From NCBI GenBank assembly GCA_900549495.1, contig UROL01000129.1:1-5824 (forward strand): 5,824 nucleotides of DNA, read 5' to 3'. Every line of letters starts with the position of its first letter. The first letter of the stretch is position 1. Below are positions 1 to 5,213 of this stretch, one piece after another. Both the position numbers and the translations under genes were made by a program. The stretch comes from an uncultured Eubacteriales bacterium. Its GTDB lineage: Bacteria > Bacillota > Clostridia > Oscillospirales > Oscillospiraceae. The notes beneath the pieces are model-generated. The model searched no databases. It saw only the letters and a list, made by a program, of their open reading frames with translations, and was not told the origin of the DNA.

Positions 1-15
1 AGGCGGGGCTTTTTT
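1..15 (+). terminator. Possible 3' half of an intrinsic terminator, cut by the window edge
   Basis: The window opens with a GC-rich run (GGCGGGGC) followed at once by six T (10-15), the form of the descending arm and U-tract of a rho-independent terminator. The ascending arm would lie off the left edge, so the hairpin cannot be confirmed. Thirteen of the fourteen bases at 3-16 match 352-365, the tail of a better terminator inside the window. It would end a rightward gene outside the window. Confidence 0.3.
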
Positions 16-212
16 GCGTCAGTGACGCAGACAATGACGCTACCGACCCTGTACCGATACGTTCGTTCCCTAACCCGCCCGGTGACGATAGGCTCTATGT
101 CAATAGTTGGGGTAGAGAGAACCTTTTTAAATCCGCTGGCACTGCATTCTTGTATGAGCATTGCCCATTTCTGTGCCCGATACGCATCCCGCACGACTAA
201 TACTTCTCTCAT
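1..212 (-). CDS. Partial leftward ORF with an IS66 TnpA-like N-terminus; possibly a decayed remnant
   Basis: An ATG at 212-210 opens a leftward frame of 70 codons with no stop before the window edge. A purine-rich AGGGATG stretch (about 222-228) lies upstream as a possible ribosome binding site. Residues 10-27 (AYRAQKWAMLIQECSASG) resemble the N-terminus of the small accessory protein encoded first in IS66-family elements of Clostridia, which usually carries a W..L/I.E...SG segment followed by a C-containing helix and a TYYYR motif. Here the middle does not align, no FC..../WC.... helix is seen, and only a weak TYRYR echo appears at about residues 52-56. The frame also runs through the terminator-like sequence at the left edge. 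I infer a degenerate or chimeric transposon fragment rather than an active gene. A chance ORF remains possible; the family call comes from remembered patterns, not a search. Confidence 0.3.
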   Translation of the reverse strand, partial: MREVLVVRDAYRAQKWAMLIQECSASGFKKVLSTPTIDIEPIVTGRVRERTYRYRVGSVIVCVTDAKKPR

Positions 213-235
213 TTGAAATCATCCCTGTTTAGTTT

Positions 236-263
236 CTCGAAAAACTCACGGTGAGTTTTCGAG
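236..263. repeat. Near-perfect 28-bp inverted repeat upstream of the leftward ORF
   Basis: CTCGAAAAACTCAC at 236-249 is followed after one base by its reverse complement GTGAGTTTTCGAG (251-263), with a single extra A in the left arm. The one-base centre is too tight for an ideal RNA loop, although opening the central pairs would allow one. It lies 24 nt upstream of the leftward ATG. It could be an operator, a transposon-end structure or an RNA stem masking initiation; the sequence does not decide. Confidence 0.55.
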
Positions 264-299
264 GTTTGGGATATTATCTCATAGATGTGCAGGAGATGC

Positions 300-324
300 T
301 AGGCGAGGGGTTGTTGAGCGCCTA
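300..324. repeat. Short inverted repeat TAGGCG...CGCCTA
   Basis: TAGGCG (300-305) pairs with CGCCTA (319-324) across a 13-nt loop. Read leftward, the sequence from 325 begins GTAGGCGCTC, which recalls the GTA(A/G)-type ends of IS66-family elements. If so, this could mark the outer end of the element whose remnant occupies 1-325. That reading is an inference from a short match. Confidence 0.3.
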
Positions 325-328
325 CCAC

Positions 329-364
329 ACGTGGGCCAGCAGGCCCACGTTGCAGGGCTTTTTT
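329..364 (+). terminator. Rightward intrinsic terminator or attenuator-like stem-loop
   Basis: ACGTGGGCC (329-337) and GGCCCACGT (342-350) form a perfect 9-bp stem with an AGCA loop. A run of six T follows at 359-364, separated from the stem by eight bases, which is further than in a textbook terminator. A second, weaker hairpin places GCCC (343-346) against GGGC (355-358) directly before the T-run. That one would be a canonical terminator and cannot form together with the first, an attenuator-like arrangement. No rightward gene is visible upstream, so what it terminates is unclear. Confidence 0.5.
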
Positions 365-422
365 GGTTGTCCGGCTGCTGTATGGCCCAAGGAAATCTTC
401 CCCGTGCACTAATGTTGTTCGT

Positions 423-451
423 ATTGTAACACAAAGGGTAGCAATCGTCGA
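423..451 (-). promoter_or_regulatory. Possible leftward sigma-A-type promoter
   Basis: Read on the minus strand, TCGACG (451-446) and TACAAT (428-423) are separated by 17 bases, matching the -35 and -10 consensus at 4 of 6 and 5 of 6 positions. A transcript starting near 416 would carry a leader of about 200 nt through the inverted repeats at 329-350, 300-324 and 236-263 before the leftward ORF at 212. This rests on consensus matching only. Confidence 0.3.
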
Positions 452-490
452 GAGGGTTCTTTTGGGGGGTGGGCCAAGGGATGGCAGATG

Positions 491-518
491 TTACAAAATT
501 CGGTATGGTTTTTTGTAA
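491..518. repeat. Inverted repeat TTACAAAA / TTTTGTAA
   Basis: TTACAAAA (491-498) and TTTTGTAA (511-518) are perfect reverse complements with a 12-bp spacer, so the half-site centres are 20 bp apart, about two helical turns on one face of the DNA. It lies upstream of the predicted promoter and outside the predicted transcript, so a protein-binding role is more plausible than an RNA stem. The inverse 7-mer TGTAACA recurs at 425-431, matching TGTTACA at 489-495. Confidence 0.4.
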
Positions 519-519
519 T

Positions 520-537
520 AGGTTATGCGCTTAACCT
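520..537. promoter_or_regulatory. Operator-like palindrome with central CG, candidate LacI-family site
   Basis: AGGTTA (520-525), TGCGCT (526-531) and TAACCT (532-537) form an 18-bp palindrome in which eight of nine base pairs are symmetric; only 526/531 breaks it. The centre is the step C528-G529. LacI-family operators are typically palindromes around a CG step into which the hinge leucine intercalates, and the regulator encoded just downstream keeps that leucine. The palindrome ends exactly where the -35 box begins, a position suited to autoregulation. Binding is inferred from position and form. Confidence 0.55.
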
Positions 538-566
538 TTGCAAAATGGGGATAACAGCGGTACTAT
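538..566 (+). promoter_or_regulatory. Sigma-A-type promoter of the regulator-efflux operon
   Basis: TTGCAA (538-543) and TACTAT (561-566) are separated by the optimal 17 bases and match the housekeeping consensus at 4 of 6 (-35) and 5 of 6 (-10) positions. Transcription would begin near 573, giving a leader of about 24 nt that contains the ribosome binding site AAAGGGGGG (581-589). Confidence 0.55.
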
Positions 567-596
567 GTAAGCAGAACCGAAAAGGGGGGCGCAGAG

Positions 597-1622
597 ATGT
601 CGCAGGATAGGGTTCGCATTGCGGATATAGCGGATGCGCTGGGTCTTAGTACGGCTACTGTTTCCAATGTGATTCATGGCAAAACCGGCAGGGTTTCCCA
701 GGAGACGGTAAAGCGGGTGCAGCAGGAGCTGGAAAAAACCGGGTATATTCCCAACATGGCAGGTATTCTGCTGGCGAGGAACAATTCCAGAATTCTGGGC
801 CTGGTGGTCAACGACAATGCAAAATACGAGGGCAGGGTTCTGGAGGACGGCTTTATTATGTCGTCGGTCAATGCCCTGTGCCGGGAGGCCAATGAGAAGG
901 GATATTTTCTCATGCTGAAAACCACGGCGGATATCCGGGAAATTCCGGTTTTCGCCTCTATGTGGAATATGGACGGGCTGATTCTCATGGGATTCTGCGA
1001 GGCGGACTATGAGGCGCTGCGCAGCCAGATGCGGATTTCCTTTGTGGTATACGATGGGTATTTTGCCCAATGCTCCAAGGTGGTGAATCTGGTTATCGAC
1101 CACTACAGCGGCGGGTACCAGGCGGGAACATACCTCCGGGAGCTGGGGCACAAGCGGGCGCTGTGCCTTTCGGACAATCTCATCTGCATGGATTGGGAGC
1201 GGATTACAGGCTTCCGCAGCGCCTTTGCCCCGGGGGAAACCCAAATCTGGCAGATTCCCAACACCAAAGAGGAGCGGGAACGCTATTATCAGGAGAAATT
1301 CTCGGAGCTTTTGCAGATGGGCATTACGGCGGTTTTTGCGGTTTCCGATTATTACGCTCTGGATTTCATGGGCTTTGTCCAGGGAAAGGGACTGCAAGTG
1401 CCCCGGGATATACAAATCGTCGGCTTCGACGACACCCTGGCCAGCAGGCAGAGCAGTCCGCCCCTGACCACCATCCACCAGGATGCGCCCCTTCGGGCCA
1501 AAACGGCGGTGGAATGCATCGAGGCAATGCGTGACGGAAGAGAATGCCCTGCTGAAATTCTCCTTCCGGTGACGCTGATTCCCAGAGAAAGTACGAGGAG
1601 ATGGCCATGGCAGGTTTTATGA
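597..1622 (+). CDS. LacI/GalR-family transcriptional regulator
   Basis: This 341-residue protein has the full LacI-family layout and normal length. Residues 7-28 form the helix-turn-helix (RIADIADALGLSTATVSNVI), and GYIPN and the hinge helix follow at about 49-64, with Leu59-Ala60 at the place of the minor-groove intercalating pair of LacI. The rest is a periplasmic-binding-protein-like effector domain, with family landmarks YDGYF, the GG..AG..L..LGH.R segment (about 180-195), the DWE..GFR segment, and VPRDIQIVGFDDT followed by PPLTTIHQD near the C-terminus. The ATG at 597 is chosen because AAAGGGGGG lies 7 nt upstream. The effector is unknown: family members usually sense sugars or nucleobases, but the co-transcribed gene encodes an efflux pump and no sugar gene is nearby. 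The palindrome at 520-537 suggests autoregulation. The 3' end overlaps the MATE gene, so translation is probably coupled. Confidence 0.93.
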   Translation: MSQDRVRIADIADALGLSTATVSNVIHGKTGRVSQETVKRVQQELEKTGYIPNMAGILLARNNSRILGLVVNDNAKYEGRVLEDGFIMSSVNALCREANEKGYFLMLKTTADIREIPVFASMWNMDGLILMGFCEADYEALRSQMRISFVVYDGYFAQCSKVVNLVIDHYSGGYQAGTYLRELGHKRALCLSDNLICMDWERITGFRSAFAPGETQIWQIPNTKEERERYYQEKFSELLQMGITAVFAVSDYYALDFMGFVQGKGLQVPRDIQIVGFDDTLASRQSSPPLTTIHQDAPLRAKTAVECIEAMRDGRECPAEILLPVTLIPRESTRRWPWQVL

Positions 1623-2938
1623 AATCCCTGTGCAAAATTGCAGTCCCGGTGACATTGCAGAGCATGCTGCAAGCATCCTTTTCCATCGTTGACCAGATAA
1701 TGATTGGCCAGCTGGGAGAGACCAATATATCCGCAGTGGGACTGTGCGGAAATTTCACCCTGATTTTCTCTGTGATGATTGGTGCGGTGAGCACTGTGGC
1801 GGGGATACTCATCGCCCAGTTTATGGGAGGCAACGATGAGGAGGAGGCCTGGAGCAGCCTGGATGTCAGTCTGCTTTGCGGAATACTGATAGCGGCGCTG
1901 TTCCTGTTGGCTTCGGCGGCCCTTCCGGCGCAGATTCTTGGACTGTATACGGCGGATGCGGGAATTGTAGACACCGGCAGCGTGTATTTCCGGATTGTGG
2001 CATGGGCCTATATCCCCATGGCAGCAAGCACCGTTCTGTCTGCATGGATGCGTTGCAGGGAGCACGCCACCATTCCCTTCTTGGCAAGCCTGGGGGCCGT
2101 TGCCGTGAATACCGGGCTGAATTATGTGCTGATATTCGGAAAACTGGGCTTTGCCGCCATGGGAATCCGGGGGGCAGCCATTGCCACGTTGGCTTCCCAG
2201 CTGGTGAATCTGCTGTGCATCCTTCTGGGCTTTGTTATCTGCGAGAAAAAGGATGGGGGCAAGGCGATCTGGTCACTGCATTTCCGAAAGCTTACCCTTG
2301 GAAATTACCTGATGATGATACTGCCAATCCTGGTCAGTGAGTTTCTTTGGAGCCTGGGGCAGAATGTGGAGTCCGGGGTATACGGCCATCTGGGCACGGT
2401 AAGCCTTGCGGCCTACACCCTCACCTGCCCTGTCCAGGGATTGATGGTGGGGGCCCTGAGCGGCCTGTCGGCGGCAGCCGGTGTTATGGTGGGCAAGCGG
2501 CTGGGGAAGAAGGAATACGATGCCGCCTACAGGGAGTCGCAAAAAATCATGCTGGTGGGCCTCCTGGGGGCGGTGCTGGTGTCCGCCGTGCTGATTTTGC
2601 TGGCAGGGGCCTATACCGGGCTGTACCGTGTGGATTCCGGTGTAAAGGAGCTGGGGAAGCACTTGCTGGTGGTATTTGCCCTGTATGCCCCGGTCAAGGT
2701 GGAGAACATGATTCTGGGTGGGGGCATTATCCAAAGTGGCGGCAATACCAAATGGATTATGGCCATTGACATTGCAGGAACCTGGCTTGTGGGAATCCCT
2801 CTGTGCCTGCTGGCGGCATATGCATTTCACTGGGGCATCCTGGGGGTATATGCCCTGCTGACCACGGAAGAGCTTTTCCGTCTGGCCGTAAGCCTTATAG
2901 TCTTCCGAAGACGCAAATGGATGATTAGCCTTTCATAG
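1607..2938 (+). CDS. MATE-family multidrug/cation antiporter
   Basis: A hydrophobic protein of about 443 residues, consistent with the usual 12 membrane helices. MATE proteins expel drugs or toxic metabolites across the cytoplasmic membrane in exchange for Na+ or H+. Landmarks are the first helix IAVPVTLQSMLQ, followed by VDQIMIGQLGE, the MGIRGAAIATL segment at mid-protein, the inter-lobe loop VGKRLGKKEYDAAYRES, and the C-terminal stretch from GGGIIQSGGNTKW to EELFRLAVSLIVFRRRKW. Three in-frame ATGs compete. The one at 1601 abuts GAGGAG (1595-1600) with no spacing. The one at 1607 has 6 nt and is preferred. The one at 1619 would give an ATGA overlap with the regulator stop but has only a weak site. 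With the chosen start, the overlap with the regulator is 16 nt. The substrate cannot be read from the sequence. Confidence 0.92.
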   Translation: MAGFMKSLCKIAVPVTLQSMLQASFSIVDQIMIGQLGETNISAVGLCGNFTLIFSVMIGAVSTVAGILIAQFMGGNDEEEAWSSLDVSLLCGILIAALFLLASAALPAQILGLYTADAGIVDTGSVYFRIVAWAYIPMAASTVLSAWMRCREHATIPFLASLGAVAVNTGLNYVLIFGKLGFAAMGIRGAAIATLASQLVNLLCILLGFVICEKKDGGKAIWSLHFRKLTLGNYLMMILPILVSEFLWSLGQNVESGVYGHLGTVSLAAYTLTCPVQGLMVGALSGLSAAAGVMVGKRLGKKEYDAAYRESQKIMLVGLLGAVLVSAVLILLAGAYTGLYRVDSGVKELGKHLLVVFALYAPVKVENMILGGGIIQSGGNTKWIMAIDIAGTWLVGIPLCLLAAYAFHWGILGVYALLTTEELFRLAVSLIVFRRRKWMISLS

Positions 2939-2966
2939 CACCGGGCAGGAGACATTTTACCGCATA

Positions 2967-3011
2967 GGGGATATTTCTCTTGGGATATATCCCCCCGGGG
3001 GGCTTCCGGAA
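2967..3011. repeat. Cluster of overlapping GC-rich palindromes after the efflux gene
   Basis: GGGGATAT (2967-2974) pairs with ATATCCCC (2987-2994) over a 12-nt loop. Overlapping this are the perfect palindromes GGGATATATCCC (2982-2993) and CCCCCCGGGGGG (2991-3002), followed by TTCCGGAA (3004-3011). No T-run follows, so this is not a standard intrinsic terminator, although it may slow or end transcription or protect the 3' end of the operon mRNA. Confidence 0.4.
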
Positions 3012-3032
3012 AGGGGCAAAATCTGGTAGAAT
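3004..3032 (+). promoter_or_regulatory. Weak candidate promoter for the ABC importer operon
   Basis: TAGAAT (3027-3032) is a good -10 box. With the ideal 17-base spacer the -35 position is TTCCGG (3004-3009), a poor match that overlaps the palindrome TTCCGGAA. A weak -35 with a good -10 would fit an activated or repressed promoter. I saw no convincing Fur or DtxR operator. Read-through from the efflux operon is the alternative. Confidence 0.3.
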
Positions 3033-3048
3033 CCTGGTAAGGTCAATT

Positions 3049-3092
3049 TAGGGTATGAAGGGCTGGGCCGTTTGCACCAGCCCTTTGCCCTA
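3049..3092 (+). promoter_or_regulatory. Long stem-loop in the 5' leader of the binding-protein gene
   Basis: AAGGGCTGG (3058-3066) pairs perfectly with CCAGCCCTT (3077-3085) across a 10-nt loop. The stem continues outward through a small internal loop with TAGGG (3049-3053) against CCCTA (3088-3092), 14 pairs in all. It ends 13 nt before the AAGG ribosome binding site (3106-3109), and no T-run follows, so it is not a terminator. It may stabilise the leader or modulate translation. I do not recognise a known riboswitch class, and the element is shorter than a cobalamin riboswitch. Confidence 0.5.
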
Positions 3093-3118
3093 TGAATGGA
3101 AAATGAAGGTAGAATGAA

Positions 3119-4195
3119 ATGAAAAAGCTCCTTGCAATGCTGTTGACGCTGTCCATGCTGTTTGCCCTGGCCGTCGGCACCGTAACCGTATCCGCCGAAG
3201 AAACCCGCACCATTGTGGACGGCATGGACCGCAGCGTGGAAATCCCCGCCGATGTCCAGCGGATTGTCTGCGTAGGTGTAGGTGCCCTGCGCTACACCTG
3301 CTATGTGGGCGGTGCCGACCGGGTGGTTGGCGTGGAAGATTACGAAACCAAGCCCAGCATGAGCCGTCTGTACAACTATGTGAACTTTGACCTGTTCAAG
3401 GATTTGCCTGTAACCGGCACCAACGGCGAGCCCTTTGTGGAGGAAATCATCCATGTAGAGCCCCAGGTGATTGTGTTGAGCGCTTACGCCAATCAAGACC
3501 CGGACGAGCTGAGCCAGAAGACCGGCACCCCCGTGGTGGTGGTTCCCGGCAGCGACACCACCCTGGACGAGAAGGCCTACACCACCATCCGGATTCTGGG
3601 CGAGCTGTACCAGCTGGAAGACCGGGCAGAGGCGCTGACCAATTACCTCCGGGGGGTTCAGGAGGACTTGGATCAGCGCACCGTGTCCGTCCCCGATGAC
3701 CAGAAGCCCAGCTGCTATGTGGGCGGTGTATCCTTCAAGGGGAACCACGGCTTCGAGGGCACCGAGGCCCACTACGGCCCCTTCGAGCTGATTCACGCCA
3801 ACAATCTGGCCAACACCACCGACCAGGCCGGTGCCTTCAACATCGATGTGGAGCAAGTGCTCGCTTGGGATCCCGACTTCATTTTCCTGGACTTCAACGG
3901 TATGCAGCTGGTGAACGAGGACTACGAGGCCCATCCCGATTTCTACCAGGCCCTGACTGCGGTGCAGGAGGGCAAGGTATATTCCCAGATTTCCTTCCGC
4001 TCCTACGCCTCCAATCTGGAAACCGCACTGGCGGATGCCTACTATGCCGCCTGCATCCTGTATCCCCAGCAGTTCCAGGATGTTGACCCGGTGGAGAAAA
4101 CCGGCGAAATCTTTACCATGCTGCTGGGCAGCAATCCCTATGACGATTTGAAGGGAGCAGGCTATGAATTCCGTCCGATTGTTATCGGGGAATAA
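3119..4195 (+). CDS. Iron-complex-type ABC transporter substrate-binding protein
   Basis: This 358-residue exported protein would capture a metal chelate and deliver it to the permease encoded next. Residues 1-26 form a signal peptide (MKKLL, then a hydrophobic core) ending in VSA before EE, a signal peptidase I site. There is no lipobox cysteine, which is unusual for a Gram-positive binding protein. The mature part follows the class III (TroA/FepB-like) layout: RTIVDGMDRSVEIPADVQRIV opens the first lobe, VEPQVIVLSAY ends a strand-helix unit, a long linking helix spans about 150-185, and the second lobe carries GPFELIHANNLAN, the DVEQVLAWDPDFIFLDF motif and GKVYSQISF. AAGG at 3106-3109 lies 9 nt before the chosen ATG. 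The last 32 nt overlap the permease gene. Siderophore, haem or cobalamin are all possible substrates. Confidence 0.88.
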   Translation: MKKLLAMLLTLSMLFALAVGTVTVSAEETRTIVDGMDRSVEIPADVQRIVCVGVGALRYTCYVGGADRVVGVEDYETKPSMSRLYNYVNFDLFKDLPVTGTNGEPFVEEIIHVEPQVIVLSAYANQDPDELSQKTGTPVVVVPGSDTTLDEKAYTTIRILGELYQLEDRAEALTNYLRGVQEDLDQRTVSVPDDQKPSCYVGGVSFKGNHGFEGTEAHYGPFELIHANNLANTTDQAGAFNIDVEQVLAWDPDFIFLDFNGMQLVNEDYEAHPDFYQALTAVQEGKVYSQISFRSYASNLETALADAYYAACILYPQQFQDVDPVEKTGEIFTMLLGSNPYDDLKGAGYEFRPIVIGE

Positions 4196-5213
4196 GCATG
4201 ATTTAACAGACTACCGGAAAAATCAGGTCAGGAGCATCCTCTTTTTGATGCTCCTGACTGCTTTGCTTCTGGTGTCCGTGCTGTTTTCCCTGCGTGCAGG
4301 CTCCTATAACACGCCAACGGCGGAGCTCATCAAGGGTATTTTCGGAAAATCCGCCGACAAAAAGGTGAATCTGGTCATCCGGAACAATCGGCTGCCCCGT
4401 ATTTGCACCGCCATTGTCGCCGGTGCCGGGTTGGGTCTGGCGGGCTGTATCCTCCAGGCCATTCTCCATAACCCCCTGGCCTCCGCCTCCACCCTGGGCG
4501 TTTCCCAGGGCGCTACCTTCGGGGCTGCCTTTGCCATTGTCACCCTGAATCTCACCGGCGGCATTGCCATTTCCCTGTGGTCATTCCTGGGCTCCATTGC
4601 GGTGGCAGCCGTGATTCTGGGACTGTCCCGGCTTAAGCAGGTCTCCGCCGAGGGCATTGTGCTGTCCGGCGTTGCCATCAGCTCCATGCTGGGGGGCGCC
4701 ACCACCCTCATTCAGTATTTTGCCGATGAAATCCAGCTGTCCAACCTGGTGTTCTGGACCTTCGGCGATTTGGGCAGCACCAATTGGAGCGACCTGCGGG
4801 GCATGGCGCTGATGGTGCTGGTGCTGATTGTGTATTGCACCTTCCACCGCTGGGACTATAACGCTCTGCTCAACGGCGAGGAAACCGCCGTGAGCCTGGG
4901 TATCAACGTGCAGCAGCTGACCCTGAGCAATATGGTGCTGTGCTGCCTGACCTGCTCTATAATTGTCTCCCGGGTGGGCCTGATTAACTTCATCGGTCTG
5001 GTTGCGCCCCACATTGTCCGCATGGTGGTGGGCAACAACCATGTCTATCTGATTCCCGGCTCGGTGCTGGCAGGGGCTACCTTGCTGCTGCTGGGCGACC
5101 TGTTCGCCCGGGTGGCCATCATGCCTGTTATTCTGCCCATCGGTGCCATTACCTCCTTCCTGGGCGGCCCGCTGTTTTTGTATCTTCTGTTTAAGGGGGG
5201 CAAGCGGAAATGA
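4164..5213 (+). CDS. FecCD/BtuC-family ABC importer permease
   Basis: A 349-residue membrane protein of typical length for this family, whose members usually have about ten helices and form the translocation channel, here probably as a homodimer because only one permease gene is present. Family marks are RLPR at 76-79, the signature NPLASASTLGVSQGA at 103-117, LSGVAISSMLGG near 170-180, FWTFGDLG, LGINVQQL, and GLVAPHIVR at about 278-286, the coupling segment that touches the ATPase. The C-terminus LGGPLFLYLL and a basic tail are also typical. The ATG at 4164 is chosen because AAGGGAG lies 6-7 nt upstream, inside the binding-protein gene. Codons 22-32 carry a perfect inverted repeat. The stop overlaps the start of the ATPase gene in an ATGA. 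Confidence 0.95.
   Translation: MNSVRLLSGNKHDLTDYRKNQVRSILFLMLLTALLLVSVLFSLRAGSYNTPTAELIKGIFGKSADKKVNLVIRNNRLPRICTAIVAGAGLGLAGCILQAILHNPLASASTLGVSQGATFGAAFAIVTLNLTGGIAISLWSFLGSIAVAAVILGLSRLKQVSAEGIVLSGVAISSMLGGATTLIQYFADEIQLSNLVFWTFGDLGSTNWSDLRGMALMVLVLIVYCTFHRWDYNALLNGEETAVSLGINVQQLTLSNMVLCCLTCSIIVSRVGLINFIGLVAPHIVRMVVGNNHVYLIPGSVLAGATLLLLGDLFARVAIMPVILPIGAITSFLGGPLFLYLLFKGGKRK
4227..4258 (+). repeat. Perfect 12-bp inverted repeat inside the start of the permease gene
   Basis: GTCAGGAGCATC (4227-4238) and GATGCTCCTGAC (4247-4258) are exact reverse complements with an 8-nt loop rich in T. The repeat lies in codons 22-32 of the permease, in the first membrane helix, and 31 nt downstream of the binding-protein stop. 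No T-run follows the stem. In several ABC operons a stem-loop after the binding-protein gene protects the upstream mRNA and raises binding-protein yield; the position here suits that role, which is an inference. Confidence 0.7.

Larger units (their letters stand above)
213..596. other. 384-base non-coding region with inverted repeats, a terminator and operon control elements
   Basis: No convincing gene lies here. From left to right it holds a 28-bp near-perfect inverted repeat (236-263), a short stem (300-324), a strong stem followed by a T-run (329-364), a possible leftward promoter (423-451), a stretch with no recognisable element (about 452-488), an inverted repeat TTACAAAA/TTTTGTAA (491-518), an operator-like palindrome (520-537), a sigma-A-type promoter (538-566) and the ribosome binding site of the regulator (581-589). 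The only forward ORF of note, 38 codons at 296-412, shows no protein-like pattern. Confidence 0.6.

Noticed and set aside
16..40. TGACGC repeats (inverted copy at 16-21, direct copies at 23-28 and 35-40)
   Set aside because: Three 6-mers in 25 bases with a 12-bp period could be a binding-site cluster, but the unit is too short and lies within an open frame, so chance is likely.
22..216. 64-codon forward ORF near the left edge
   Set aside because: No ribosome binding site and no recognisable motif; the opposite strand has a more protein-like N-terminus.
296..412. 38-codon forward ORF (MLGEGLLSAYHTW...)
   Set aside because: The AGGAG upstream abuts the ATG with no spacing, and the frame passes through the terminator stem; it does not look like a leader peptide.
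531..1478. 315-codon reverse ORF opposite the LacI-family gene
   Set aside because: It is a shadow of a clearly recognisable regulator on the plus strand; its translation shows no coherent family pattern.
2939..3118. Cobalamin riboswitch, Fur box or DtxR box before the importer operon
   Set aside because: The spacer is short and lacks a recognisable B12-box. TAAGG and TTAGGG near 3038-3053 are direct, not inverted, and no convincing Fur-like 19-mer is present.
2957..3934. 325-codon reverse ORF opposite the binding-protein gene
   Set aside because: It is antisense to a well-supported binding protein and rich in His, Gly and Val, as expected for the complement of GC-rich codons.
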